A stretch of DNA of 64,000 nt, taken from positions 1 through 64,000 of the forward strand of contig JBBRVE010000005.1 of assembly GCA_038247245.1 (NCBI GenBank), in the 5' to 3' direction. The notes beneath the pieces are model-generated. The model was not told where the DNA came from. It saw nothing but the letters and a program-made list of their open reading frames with translations, and did not search any database. This DNA comes from JAPWJZ01 sp038247245 (GTDB taxonomy: Bacteria; Pseudomonadota; Alphaproteobacteria; Micavibrionales; UBA2020). The translations under genes were made by a program, and so were the position numbers. Of the stretch, positions 26,176 to 35,183 are shown in pieces (positions within the stretch are counted from its first letter, which is position 1; every line of letters starts with the position of its first letter).

Positions 26176-27585
26176 ATGCAGACAGCCAAGAAAACCTTCG
26201 CCGCCACCCACACATTCGACCAGAGCATCCTGCGCGAATACGACATTCGCGGCACAGTTGGCAATACCTTGAAGGCAGATGACTGCTATTTCATCGGTCG
26301 CGGCTTTGGCACTGTCTTGAAACGCAAGGGCGGTACGACGATTGCGGTGGGCTTTGACGGCCGCGAAAGCTCCCCCGAATTTGCCGAACACGCGATCCGT
26401 GGGTTGATGGATTGCGGCCTCACGGTCGAGGCGATCGGCTTGGGCCCCACCCCCATGGCCTATTTCACCATGAAATCACGCGACCTTGATGCGGCCATTC
26501 AGGTTACCGGCTCCCACAGCCCGCTGTCGTATAACGGCATCAAGATGACCTTCAAGGACCAGTCGTTCTTTGGCGCGGATATCCAGAAACTGGGCAAAAT
26601 GGTGGCCGCCGGTGATTTCGAGACGGGGCAGGGTACTGTCACCGAAATCGATATTCAGGATATTTACGTCGACCGCCTTGCCAAGGCTTATGACGGCCCG
26701 AAAGATTTGAATGTGGCATGGGATAACGGCAATGGCGCGGCGGGTGAAATCCTGCGCCGCCTTGTGAAAAAACTGCCCGGCAAACACACGCTGATTTTCG
26801 ACGAGATCGACGGCACGTTTCCGAACCACCACCCCGACCCGACGGTTGCTAAAAACCTTGTCGACCTGCAAAAGCTGGTCAAGGACGTGAAGGCCGATGT
26901 GGGCATCGGTTTCGATGGCGATGCCGACCGTATCGGCGCGGTCGATGGCGATGGCAGTATCCTGTGGGCGGATCTGCTGATGGCGGTCTACGCGCAGGAA
27001 GTGCTGAACACCCATCCCGGCGCGTATATCATCGCCGACGTGAAATGCAGCCGCGTGCTGTTCGATGAAATCGAACGCCTTGGCGGCAAACCCGTCATGT
27101 GGATCACCGGCCATTCGCTGATCAAGCAAAAGATGCGCGAACTGAACGCGCCGCTGGCGGGCGAGCTTGCGGGCCATATCTGCTTTGCCGATAAATATTA
27201 CGGCTTCGACGATGCGATTTATGACGCTGTGCGCCTGCTGAACATTCTCAGCCATTCCGGCAAGTCGCTGTCGCAGCTGACCGCGCATCTGCCGAAAATG
27301 CAGAACACCCCCGAAATCCGTTTCCATGTTCCGGCGGAGCGTAAATTCGACATCGCGCCCGAAATCAAGGCGCGCCTGAAAGCGGAAGCGGCCAAGGATG
27401 TCGAGATCATCGATATCGACGGCGTGCGCGTGACAACGCCCGATGGCTGGTGGCTGATGCGCCCGTCGAACACCGAAGACGCGCTGACCATCCGCGCCGA
27501 AGGATTTAACGCCGAAGGGCTGGAGCGTTTGAAAAACCAGCTGATCGACCAGCTGAAACAAAGCGGTATCGGATCGCCGTTCTAA
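26176..27585 (+). CDS. Phosphomannomutase/phosphoglucomutase
   Basis: A 469-residue alpha-D-phosphohexomutase that interconverts hexose 1- and 6-phosphates (mannose or glucose) for surface polysaccharide precursors. Visible motifs are the opening REYDIRGTVG, the phosphoserine loop TGSHSPLSYNG (about 113-123; the usual Asn after His is Ser here), the metal loop DGDADRIG (about 247-254), the sugar-specificity loop GELAGHICF and the phosphate-binding RPSNTED. ATG 26176 was chosen over the upstream GTG/ATG-like options because the family starts shortly before REYDIRG. chpT follows 22 bp later, so the two are probably cotranscribed. Confidence 0.9.
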   Translation: MQTAKKTFAATHTFDQSILREYDIRGTVGNTLKADDCYFIGRGFGTVLKRKGGTTIAVGFDGRESSPEFAEHAIRGLMDCGLTVEAIGLGPTPMAYFTMKSRDLDAAIQVTGSHSPLSYNGIKMTFKDQSFFGADIQKLGKMVAAGDFETGQGTVTEIDIQDIYVDRLAKAYDGPKDLNVAWDNGNGAAGEILRRLVKKLPGKHTLIFDEIDGTFPNHHPDPTVAKNLVDLQKLVKDVKADVGIGFDGDADRIGAVDGDGSILWADLLMAVYAQEVLNTHPGAYIIADVKCSRVLFDEIERLGGKPVMWITGHSLIKQKMRELNAPLAGELAGHICFADKYYGFDDAIYDAVRLLNILSHSGKSLSQLTAHLPKMQNTPEIRFHVPAERKFDIAPEIKARLKAEAAKDVEIIDIDGVRVTTPDGWWLMRPSNTEDALTIRAEGFNAEGLERLKNQLIDQLKQSGIGSPF

Positions 27586-27607
27586 TCTTTAACCCAAGGG
27601 GAATATC

Positions 27608-28249
27608 ATGGACGTCCTGCTGAGCCCGCGCGTGATGGAATTGATCGCATCACGCATCTGCCACGATCTGGTCAGCCCCGTGGGCGCGGTCAGCAACGGT
27701 GTGGAACTCATGCAGGAACTGGGCGATGACGCGGGCGAGGAAGCGATGAAGCTGATCGCCGACAGCGCGCTGCAGGCCTCCATCCGCCTGAAGGCGTTCC
27801 GCCTGTCCTACGGCGCGGCGGGCACCGACAAAAACGTCGGGTTCAAGGATATCCGCGATGTGTTTTCCGACCTTTTGAAATCCGGCCGTATTCAGGCAGA
27901 GTTCGAGCCTGATCTGGGCGTCAAATTTTCGATGCCGCCGCGCGGTTTTTTCAAAGTCCTGCTGAACCTGCTGGTGCTTGCCGAAGAATGCAACCACGGC
28001 GAAGGCAAAATTTCCGTCTCCGCGCTGGAAGGCAACAAGGGCCTGAAAATCCTTGTCACCGGAAAAAATCCCGGTTTCCGCGAAGGTGCCGAAGCCGCGC
28101 TGCGCGGTGAAACGGCTGCCGACGACCTCGACCCGCGTTCTGTCCATGCGTATGTGACGGGCAAATTCGCGCAAGTGTTTGACCTGAAACTGACCTGGAC
28201 ATCGCAGGCGGATTTCGGCCGCGTGGAATTCCAGCTGCATACCTCCTGA
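27608..28249 (+). CDS. chpT: Histidine phosphotransferase ChpT
   Basis: A 213-residue dimeric histidine phosphotransferase. The N-terminal helical part contains the phospho-accepting His in SRICHDLVSPVGAVSNGVELM (about residues 16-36). The C-terminal half resembles a degenerate ATPase fold. In Caulobacter-type regulation ChpT passes phosphate from CckA to CtrA (and CpdR). CtrA is encoded 6 kb away in this window; CckA is not seen. AGGGG lies seven bases before the ATG. Confidence 0.88.
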   Translation: MDVLLSPRVMELIASRICHDLVSPVGAVSNGVELMQELGDDAGEEAMKLIADSALQASIRLKAFRLSYGAAGTDKNVGFKDIRDVFSDLLKSGRIQAEFEPDLGVKFSMPPRGFFKVLLNLLVLAEECNHGEGKISVSALEGNKGLKILVTGKNPGFREGAEAALRGETAADDLDPRSVHAYVTGKFAQVFDLKLTWTSQADFGRVEFQLHTS

Positions 28250-28445
28250 TCCGTTTAAAACCGCGCGCGATATTCGCCAGCAAAGTCAGATCCTTGCGGA
28301 TTTGAAATTGCGTTTTTCGCATTTATATGTTATGTTTAAAAGGATAACGGTTATTGAACATGGTGAAAAAGGGACTAAAAACCGATAGATTGACATAATT
28401 CAACGGCGCGCTAAACTATACCTGTTCCAAAACCCGAGGTTACCG
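28250..28445. other. AT-rich intergenic region between chpT and an ankyrin gene
   Basis: 196 bp. Apart from the promoter candidate at 28390-28417, I see only short AT-rich stretches and no terminator with a good stem. Confidence 0.4.
28390..28417 (+). promoter_or_regulatory. Promoter candidate of the short ankyrin gene
   Basis: TTGACA (28390-28395), a 16-bp spacer and TAAACT (28412-28417), about 28 bp before the start codon. Consensus -35, weaker -10. Confidence 0.5.
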
Positions 28446-28967
28446 ATGCCCACAGGTCCACAAGCCACCGCCTTTGGCGAAGATTTGCTGAAAGAAGTGC
28501 AGAAGGCCATGCCCGACATGGACCATGTCAACTGGCTGGCCAGCCGCGCCGACCTGAAACTGGCCGACAGCCAGAACCGCACCGCGCTGATGACCGTCAT
28601 GGGCTGGGGCAATCAGGAACTGATGCAGAAAATGCTGGTGAACGGCGCCGACATCAACCAGAAAGGCGCGCGCGGCAATACCGCCGTGCATCTTGCGCTG
28701 GCCGGCGGCAACGAACAGACGGCGGCGACCGTGCTGGCCTACAAAGGCAACCTTGCGCAGCCGAACGATGCGGGCAAGGTGCCGTTCGATTTCGCGGAAG
28801 GAAAATTCAAGCCCGATATGATGGCGCGGTTGAGGCAGCGTTTCGAGGAACAGGACCCCGGCATAAGCCGCCGCCGCGCCTTCAACGCCCATATCGAAAA
28901 GCACGGCGTGCGCACCGAAAAACCCACCAAGGCCCCGAAGCCCGCCGTTTTTAAAATCAAACGCTGA
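28446..28967 (+). CDS. Short ankyrin-repeat protein
   Basis: A 173-residue protein with about three ankyrin repeats at residues 35-120 ('NRTALMTVMGWGNQELMQKMLVNGADINQ', then 'GNTAVHLALAGGNEQTAATVLAYKG'). The C-terminal tail is basic (KPTKAPKPAVFKIKR). It lacks the FNFESRER domain of the 18-21.5 kb proteins. GAGG precedes ATG 28446. It stands alone under its own promoter in front of the chemotaxis operon. Confidence 0.72.
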   Translation: MPTGPQATAFGEDLLKEVQKAMPDMDHVNWLASRADLKLADSQNRTALMTVMGWGNQELMQKMLVNGADINQKGARGNTAVHLALAGGNEQTAATVLAYKGNLAQPNDAGKVPFDFAEGKFKPDMMARLRQRFEEQDPGISRRRAFNAHIEKHGVRTEKPTKAPKPAVFKIKR

Positions 28968-29048
28968 TCCGGCATACTGCCGTATGCAGCACATAATCGA
29001 AACTTAATCCTTCTCGTCCATCCTTGTATCTGTGCAAGGAGATCGCGC

Positions 29049-31106
29049 ATGGACGAGCTGATGCAGGAATTCCTGACCGACACGACGGAAAAGCTGGGCG
29101 CGCTGGACCTCGACCTTGTGCGCCTTGAAAAAAATCCGAATGACGCTGAATTGATCGGGCGTATCTTCCGCCTTGTGCATACCGTGAAGGGTAATTGCGG
29201 GTTCCTCGGCCTGCCGCGTCTTGAAAATGTCACGCATCACGCCGAAAGCGTGCTCAGCCAATACCGCGCGGGCACTGTGCCCGTCACGACGGATTCAGTA
29301 TCGCTGATTTTGCAGTCGCTTGACCGCATCAAGGGTATTGTGGGCGGTATTGCCGAAACGGGGGTCGAACCTGCGGGCGATGACCGCGTGCTGATCGACC
29401 TGCTCGACAGGGAAACGGCATCGTGCAAGTCGATGCCCGAAGCGGTGAACGCCTTCAGTGCGGCAATCGACGATTTGTCGGCAAAATCGCTGCGCATCGG
29501 CGTCGATACGCTGGAAGACATGATGACGTTGATGGGCGAATTGGTGCTGGCGCGCAACCAGCTGTTGCCGCATATGCGCGGCGAATTGCACCAGCCGCTG
29601 CACCGGCTGGATAAAACCGTCTCCGCGCTCCAGCAAAGCATGCTGAAGGCGCGCATGCAGCCGGTCGGGAATTTATGGGGAAAGCTGCCCCGTATCGTGC
29701 GCGACATGGCGATCGACCTTGGCAAAAAAATACGCCTCGATATGGCGGGCGGTACGACCGAAATTGACAGGCAGGTGCTGGAACTGATCCGCGATCCGCT
29801 GACGCATCTGCTGCGCAATGCCGCCGACCATGGCATCGAAAAACCCGCGCTGCGTGTCACGCGCGGCAAATCACCCGAAGGCGTCATTTTGCTGTCCGCA
29901 CGGCACGAAGGAGGGCAGGTGGTGATTGATGTCGCCGATGACGGGCGCGGCCTTGATGAAGCGGCGATATTGCAAAAGGCGATTGAAAACGGGCTGGTGC
30001 CCGCAACGCGCGGGCGCAGCCTGACCGCGTCGCAGGTGCAGCAGCTGGTATTCGCGCCGGGGTTCAGCACTGCCGCCGAAGTCACGGCGCTGTCGGGGCG
30101 GGGTGTCGGCATGGATGTGGTGCGCGCCAATATCGAAAAAATCGGCGGGACCGTTGAATTATCGTCTGTCGCAGGCAAGGGCGCGGTCGTGACCATGCGC
30201 ATTCCGCTGACGCTCGCCATTATTCCCGCCCTCGTCGTGAAAACGGAGGGCGAAAGATATGCCCTCCCGCGCAGCGCCATCCGCGAGGTGGTGGCGCTGA
30301 AACGCGGCGGCGCGCACCAGATGCAGCGCATCGACCGCGCGAAATTCCTGCCGCTGCGCGGCCAGATGGTGCCGCTGGTGTCTCTGCAAACAGTCTTCGG
30401 CGCGGATGAACTGGCGCCCAGGGCGCTGAACCCTTTTGTGGTGATCCTGCATGTGGGGGGCGGCGGCGTGTTCGGCGTGATCTGCGATGGCATCGCAACG
30501 GCAGAGGAAATTGTGGTGAAGCCGCTATCGCCTGCGCTGCAGCGTTTACGCCTGTTTTCCGGCAATGCCGTGCTGGGTGATGGCGGCGTGGTGCTGATCC
30601 TTGATCCATCGGGCATTGCCCGCGAAGCGAATATAGAACCCGCGCCGAAACCCGTGGCTGCGGAAATGACAATGCTGGCCGGTAACGGCCGACCCGCGCT
30701 GCTTTTCCGCGCGGGTGCCGGGTCTGATCGCGCTGTGCCGCTGGAGTATTTATCAAGGATCGAGCGCATCGATATGTCGACGGTTCAAAATACCGGTGGA
30801 CGGCGGGTGATGGCCTATCGCGACGGTTTGCTGCCGCTGATCGCCTATCCGGGCAGTACGCCGACCGGCAAGCGTCAGCCCGTATTGGTGATCCGCGACG
30901 GAGATGCGCAGGCGGGGGTTATTTTCGACAGCGTGCTGGGGGTAGTCGATGCGCTGCCCGATGTCGCGCTGAAACTGGAAAGCGGATCCGGGTCGCTGGG
31001 CAGCGCGCTTGCCGAGGGACAGGCGGTCGATGTGATGGATGCGCCGTGGCTGATCCGCCGCGCGCGCGAAGGGTTGATGCATGACCACCCAGATATTGTC
31101 ATTTAA
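29049..31106 (+). CDS. cheA: Chemotaxis histidine kinase CheA with two CheW-like domains
   Basis: A 685-residue sensor kinase that autophosphorylates and passes phosphate to CheY and CheB. P1 (residues 1-110) has the phospho-His in HTVKGNCGFLGL near 44. There is little room for a CheY-binding P2 domain. Dimerisation P3 lies at about 150-210, and P4 has the N box LRNAADHGIEKP and G boxes DDGRGLD and GRGVGMDVV. The first CheW-like P5 domain spans about 390-520 and a second, more divergent one about 535-660. AGGAG precedes the ATG. The last 26 bases overlap cheW. Confidence 0.93.
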   Translation: MDELMQEFLTDTTEKLGALDLDLVRLEKNPNDAELIGRIFRLVHTVKGNCGFLGLPRLENVTHHAESVLSQYRAGTVPVTTDSVSLILQSLDRIKGIVGGIAETGVEPAGDDRVLIDLLDRETASCKSMPEAVNAFSAAIDDLSAKSLRIGVDTLEDMMTLMGELVLARNQLLPHMRGELHQPLHRLDKTVSALQQSMLKARMQPVGNLWGKLPRIVRDMAIDLGKKIRLDMAGGTTEIDRQVLELIRDPLTHLLRNAADHGIEKPALRVTRGKSPEGVILLSARHEGGQVVIDVADDGRGLDEAAILQKAIENGLVPATRGRSLTASQVQQLVFAPGFSTAAEVTALSGRGVGMDVVRANIEKIGGTVELSSVAGKGAVVTMRIPLTLAIIPALVVKTEGERYALPRSAIREVVALKRGGAHQMQRIDRAKFLPLRGQMVPLVSLQTVFGADELAPRALNPFVVILHVGGGGVFGVICDGIATAEEIVVKPLSPALQRLRLFSGNAVLGDGGVVLILDPSGIAREANIEPAPKPVAAEMTMLAGNGRPALLFRAGAGSDRAVPLEYLSRIERIDMSTVQNTGGRRVMAYRDGLLPLIAYPGSTPTGKRQPVLVIRDGDAQAGVIFDSVLGVVDALPDVALKLESGSGSLGSALAEGQAVDVMDAPWLIRRAREGLMHDHPDIVI

Positions 31107-31542
31107 GGTCGCAGGGCAGCTCTGCGGCATTCCCGCGCTTGACGTGCATGACGTCATCCGTGGCGGGCAGCGGCTGACGCCTGTGCCGCGCGCCGCACCT
31201 GCCATAATCGGCATCCTGAACCTGCGCGGGCGCATCGCGGTTGCGGTCAGTTTGCGCCGCTATCTGGAATTGCAGGATGCGCCAAGACACGCGGCGGGTA
31301 TGTCATTGGTGATCGAAAACGCCGGAAACCTCTACTGTCTTGCGGTGGATAGCGTGGGCGAGGTATTGTCGTTCGAGGGGAAGGCAGGGCCGGTGCCGCC
31401 GGTTCTGGACGCCAATTGGCGTAAAGTCATGTCCGGTGTCTGGCCATGCGGCGACGCGCTTCTGGCGCAGCTGGATATCAGGGGCATGATCGATGCGCTC
31501 TGCGTCCCCCAAGATGAACAGATGCCTGCGGGGACATTATGA
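31081..31542 (+). CDS. cheW: Chemotaxis coupling protein CheW
   Basis: A 153-residue SH3-like coupling protein linking receptors to CheA: 'ILSFKVAGQLCGIPALDVHDVI', then 'AIIGILNLRGRIAVAVSLRRYL' and 'VIENAGNLYCLAVDSVGEVL'. It starts inside cheA (26-bp overlap) and overlaps cheY by 4 bp (ATGA). No chemoreceptor gene lies in the window, so the partner receptors are elsewhere. Confidence 0.88.
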   Translation: MTTQILSFKVAGQLCGIPALDVHDVIRGGQRLTPVPRAAPAIIGILNLRGRIAVAVSLRRYLELQDAPRHAAGMSLVIENAGNLYCLAVDSVGEVLSFEGKAGPVPPVLDANWRKVMSGVWPCGDALLAQLDIRGMIDALCVPQDEQMPAGTL

Positions 31543-31904
31543 AGACTTGCCTTATCGTCGATGACAGCAGCATTGTGCGCCGCCTTGCGACAAAATTGCT
31601 GGAGGAAATCGGCTTTGAATGCTCGCAGGCCGAAGACGGCCAGCAGGCGCTGGACGCGTGCAAAATAAAAATGCCCGATATCATGCTGCTCGACTGGAAC
31701 ATGCCCGTGATGAACGGCATCGACTGCATGAAATCCTTGCGCGAATTTCCGGGCGGCGAAGACATTAAAATCATTTTCTGCAGCACCCACAGCGAAATGG
31801 CGCAGATACAGGAGGCGCTGGAGGCAGGGGCGGACGAATACATCATGAAACCCTTCGACCGCGATATCCTGAAGACCAAATTCCGCCAGGTCGGCGTGCT
31901 GTAG
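31539..31904 (+). CDS. cheY: Chemotaxis response regulator CheY
   Basis: A 121-residue single-domain receiver. The acid pair DD is at 9-10, the phospho-Asp in MLLDWNMPVMNG at about 53, the Thr/Ser position in 'FCSTHSE' and the Lys in 'YIMKPFD' near 106. Phosphorylated by CheA, it would bind the flagellar switch (FliG/FliN encoded 13 kb downstream). The ATG overlaps the cheW stop. Confidence 0.88.
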   Translation: MKTCLIVDDSSIVRRLATKLLEEIGFECSQAEDGQQALDACKIKMPDIMLLDWNMPVMNGIDCMKSLREFPGGEDIKIIFCSTHSEMAQIQEALEAGADEYIMKPFDRDILKTKFRQVGVL

Positions 31905-31908
31905 CATC

Positions 31909-32991
31909 ATGCCGAAGTCTGGAAAAAACATTTCCGGTATCGTGCGCGTGATGGTGGTCGATGATTCAAGCATCGTGCGCGGGTTCCTGACCCGCTTTCT
32001 GGAGGCAGACCCCGCGATCAAGGTGACGGCGGCGGTGCCGAACGGGCAGGCCGCGTTGCAGGAACTGGCGGCGGCCGCGCCCGATGTCGTGATCCTTGAC
32101 CTTGAAATGCCGGTGATGGACGGCATCACCGCGCTGCCGTTATTACTGGCGGCAAACCCGACGCTGCCGATTATCGTCGCATCGACCAAGACGCGTGAAA
32201 ACGCGGCGCTGGCGCTCAAATGCCTTGCGCTGGGCGCGGTTGATTGCCTTGGCAAACCGAACGTGCATGACCTGTCCGACCCCGGGCCCTTCCAGGATGA
32301 ATTAATACAGCGCGTGAAAGTGCTGGGACGATTGCGCGGCAAACCCGCACAGCCTGCGCCTTTTTTTTCGCCCACAGTACCACTAAGGGTTGTGGAACAT
32401 GCAGCCGCGCCGGATGCGCCCGCCGCGCTTGGCATTTGCGCATCGACCGGCGGGCCGCTGGCGTTGTTGAAGGTGCTGGGCGGGTTGTCGCCACTTAGCG
32501 TGCCGGTTTTCATCACGCAGCATATGCCCGCGGGTTTCACCGCGCTGCTGGCGGAAAACATTGCGCAATCGACGGGGCTTGATTGCCGCGAGGCGGTGGA
32601 TGGCGAAGCGGTGGTGGCGGGCCGCGTCTATGTCGCGCCAGGCAATTACCATTTGACCGTCGAGGGGTTTGACGGGTTTCGCCGCATATCGCTCAATCAG
32701 GAACTGCCCGAACATTTCTGCCGCCCCGCCGCCGACCCGATGCTGCGCAGCCTTGCGGCATCATATGGCGCGGGGCTGCTCGTGGCGGTGCTGACAGGCA
32801 TGGGCACCGATGCCGTTGCGGGCGCGCGCGCGGTTGTGGCGATGGGCGGGGCGGTCGTGACGCAGGACGAAGCATCCAGCGTCGTCTGGGGCATGCCGGG
32901 CGCGGTCGTGCAGGCGGGGTTGAGCGCGCAAACGGTATCGCTCGATGATATGGCGGCCACGCTGCTGCGGTGGCTGAAGGTGGCCGCATGA
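31909..32991 (+). CDS. cheB: Chemotaxis methylesterase CheB
   Basis: A 360-residue receptor methylesterase/glutamine deamidase. The N-terminal receiver (1-125) has DD and the phospho-Asp in VILDLEMPVMDG. After a short linker, the catalytic domain shows the triad: Ser in GICASTGGP, His in ITQHMPAGF and Asp in TGMGTDAV. It works against CheR to reset receptors. The gene starts 4 bp after cheY and overlaps cheR by 4 bp. Confidence 0.93.
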   Translation: MPKSGKNISGIVRVMVVDDSSIVRGFLTRFLEADPAIKVTAAVPNGQAALQELAAAAPDVVILDLEMPVMDGITALPLLLAANPTLPIIVASTKTRENAALALKCLALGAVDCLGKPNVHDLSDPGPFQDELIQRVKVLGRLRGKPAQPAPFFSPTVPLRVVEHAAAPDAPAALGICASTGGPLALLKVLGGLSPLSVPVFITQHMPAGFTALLAENIAQSTGLDCREAVDGEAVVAGRVYVAPGNYHLTVEGFDGFRRISLNQELPEHFCRPAADPMLRSLAASYGAGLLVAVLTGMGTDAVAGARAVVAMGGAVVTQDEASSVVWGMPGAVVQAGLSAQTVSLDDMAATLLRWLKVAA

Positions 32992-33806
32992 ATTTGCACC
33001 CGCAGGATTTCTTACTGTTTATTGATGTGCTGCGCCGTGAATCCGGCCTTGTGCTGGCGCCGGGGCAGGAATATTTGCTGAAATCGCGGCTGATGCCGGT
33101 GGCCGACAGATACGGCGTTGATGACCTTGCGGGGGTGGCGCGTGAAATCCGCATGGGGTCGCCGCAGATTTTGCGTGATGTGGTGGAGGCGATGTCGACG
33201 CATGAAACATCGTTCTTCCGCGATATGCTGCCGTTCCGCCAGTTGCAGGAAAAGGTGTTGCCCGCCCTGATGCGCGCGCGTGACGATAAAACCCTGCGCA
33301 TCTGGTCGGCGGGCTGCGCGACGGGGCAGGAGGTCTATTCGATTGCCATGCTGCTGCATGATATGGGCATCGCCCATGCGGGGTGGAAATATGACATTCT
33401 TGCGACCGATATCTCGCATCAGGTGCTGGAAAAGGCGAAGGCCGCGAGTTACACCGCGTTCGAGGCACAGCGCGGCGTGCCCGCCGCAACGCTGCTGCGT
33501 CACTTCAACCGCAGCGACGAAGAATGGGTGCTGAAAACACATATCAGCGATGTGGTGAAATTCCGGCAGATGAACCTACTGGACGGCGTCGGGCATCTGG
33601 GCCAGTTCGACCTGATCCTGTGCCGCAACGTGCTGATCTATTTCGACGCCGCCACGCGCCTTGCCGTGCTGTCCGATATCCGCGCCAGCCTGCGGCGCGA
33701 TGGCGTGCTGATGCTGGGCGCCGCCGAAACCCCGCCCGCCGAGGCTGCGGGGCTCAAGCTGCTGGACGGCGTGATGGGCGGGTATATGCGGAGTGATAGT
33801 TTTTAA
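32988..33806 (+). CDS. cheR: Chemotaxis methyltransferase CheR
   Basis: A 272-residue SAM-dependent methyltransferase for receptor glutamates. The N-terminal helical part contains THETSFFRD, and the SAM domain has WSAGCATGQEVYSIAM, ILATDISHQVLEKA and LILCRNVLIYF. The start ATG overlaps the cheB stop (ATGA); an earlier in-frame start would lie inside cheB. It is the last gene of the cheAWYBR operon; no terminator was seen before the next gene. Confidence 0.93.
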   Translation: MNLHPQDFLLFIDVLRRESGLVLAPGQEYLLKSRLMPVADRYGVDDLAGVAREIRMGSPQILRDVVEAMSTHETSFFRDMLPFRQLQEKVLPALMRARDDKTLRIWSAGCATGQEVYSIAMLLHDMGIAHAGWKYDILATDISHQVLEKAKAASYTAFEAQRGVPAATLLRHFNRSDEEWVLKTHISDVVKFRQMNLLDGVGHLGQFDLILCRNVLIYFDAATRLAVLSDIRASLRRDGVLMLGAAETPPAEAAGLKLLDGVMGGYMRSDSF

Positions 33807-33901
33807 GCATCTATTTATTGTGCGTAGTTACGGTGGGCACTATTATTGAATTACTGCTGCATAGTCTGCAGCGATATAGTTCGATCAGAGGGGTAAAGAG
33901 C

Positions 33902-34330
33902 ATGGCAGTAACTTGGTATGCGGCGCATGTCATTACGAGCTTTCGCCAAAAAAACACAAAACGGAAATGGATCAATCTTTGGGAAACTATTTACCTCGTA
34001 AACGGAAAGACTCCTTCTCAAGCCAGAAAGAAGGCAGAAAAAATTGGCAAGGATGAAGCTAAGGCAGGAAGTGCTCATCTGACAATTGATGGTAAGCCCG
34101 GCAAAATGGTGTTTGAGGGAATCCGCAAGTTAATGGAAGTAATGAACTCATATCCAATGGAGATGTCCGAGGAGCGTCCTAATGACGGGACTGACCTGAC
34201 CCATTTGGAACTTGGTGTACGCGACGAAAAGGAACTTAAAAAATTAGTCTCGGGGAAGCAGGTATCTGTGGAATATTATGACGCAGTCCGCCCTGCAGCT
34301 GCTAAAAAGAAGCGCAAGAAGAAAACCTGA
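33902..34330 (+). CDS. Small protein, possibly DUF4288-like
   Basis: A 142-residue protein starting MAVTWYAAHVITSF, after a GAGG site. An aromatic/hydrophobic start, a 'WETIYLVNGKTPSQARKKAEKIGKDE' helix and a late 'VSVEYYDAVRP' strand are reminiscent of DUF4288 proteins, but this is a weak pattern match. The C-terminus is a lysine/arginine run (AAKKKRKKKT). The gene and the 95 bp before it are clearly AT-richer than the cheR and fliI genes around them, suggesting acquisition by transfer. The open frame extends upstream to 33818, but ATG 33902 has the better ribosome site. Confidence 0.55.
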   Translation: MAVTWYAAHVITSFRQKNTKRKWINLWETIYLVNGKTPSQARKKAEKIGKDEAKAGSAHLTIDGKPGKMVFEGIRKLMEVMNSYPMEMSEERPNDGTDLTHLELGVRDEKELKKLVSGKQVSVEYYDAVRPAAAKKKRKKKT

Positions 34331-34352
34331 TAGAAATAAATACACGAGGTGA

Positions 34353-34388
34353 ATAAAAAAACGGCTGCACGAATGCAGCCGTTCTTTT
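34353..34388. terminator. Bidirectional terminator between the small gene and ctrA
   Basis: A 10-bp stem (AACGGCTGCA with its complement, 34360-34369 and 34374-34383) and CGAA loop. An A-run on the left gives TTTTTTT for ctrA on the minus strand, and CTTTTC follows on the plus strand. Confidence 0.85.
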
Positions 34389-34411
34389 CGGGAAGAACCC
34401 TAAAACTTGTA

Positions 34412-35125
34412 TTACGCGTTCGCCGTTTCCTTGCCGGCGGTCGCGCCTGCCGGATCGCGCAGCACATAGCCGCGTCCCCAGACCGTTTCGATGCAGCCGC
34501 CGCCGTCGGGCATAATCTTTTCAATCTTCTTGCGAAGTTTGCAGATGAACACGTCGATGATCTTGACTTCGGGTTCGTCCATGCCGCCATAGAGGTGGTT
34601 GAGGAACATTTCCTTGGTCAGCGTCGATCCCTTGCGGAGCGAGAGAAGCTCGATAATGCCGTATTCTTTCGATGTCAGGTGCAGCTGCTTGCTGTCAACT
34701 TCCACGGTGCGGGCATCCAGATTGACCGTGATCGGGCCGGTCTTGATGACGCTTTGGGCATGTCCCTTGGAGCGACGGACGATCGCCTGGATACGCGCCA
34801 TCAATTCACGCTTGTCGAAAGGCTTGGTCAGGTAATCGTCGGCGCCGAAGCCAAGACCCTTCAGCTTGCTGTCGAGTTCCGACAGGCCGGAGAGAATAAG
34901 GATGGGCGTTTCGACCTTCGCCGCACGCAGGCGCTTCAACACTTCATAACCGTCAAGGTCGGGGAGCATAAGGTCAAGGATGATGATGTCGTATTCGTAG
35001 AGCTTGCCGATTTCAAGGCCGTCTTCGCCCATATCGGTCGCATCAACGACATATCCGTCAGACTTGAGCATCAGCTCGATGCTCTTTGCCGTGGACTGGT
35101 CGTCTTCAATAAGCAGCACCCGCAT
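34412..35125 (-). CDS. ctrA: Cell-cycle response regulator CtrA
   Basis: A 237-residue OmpR-class regulator, master controller of the alphaproteobacterial cell cycle, motility and flagellar genes. The receiver begins MRVLLIEDDQSTAKSIELML, with phospho-Asp in IILDLMLPDLDG (about 51) and Lys in YLTKPFDKREL. The winged-helix DNA-binding domain has 'LTSKEYGIIELLSLRKG' and 'FICKLRKKIEK', ending with the usual GRGYVL. AAGGGGA precedes the ATG. The promoter overlaps a CtrA-like site, suggesting autoregulation. ChpT, its phosphate donor, is encoded at 27.6 kb. Confidence 0.94.
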   Translation of the reverse strand: MRVLLIEDDQSTAKSIELMLKSDGYVVDATDMGEDGLEIGKLYEYDIIILDLMLPDLDGYEVLKRLRAAKVETPILILSGLSELDSKLKGLGFGADDYLTKPFDKRELMARIQAIVRRSKGHAQSVIKTGPITVNLDARTVEVDSKQLHLTSKEYGIIELLSLRKGSTLTKEMFLNHLYGGMDEPEVKIIDVFICKLRKKIEKIMPDGGGCIETVWGRGYVLRDPAGATAGKETANA

Positions 35126-35183
35126 CGCGTTTCCCCTTAATGTTTGCTTAGTGGAGTTGAATCAGTACTTAATCCTTACTAAC

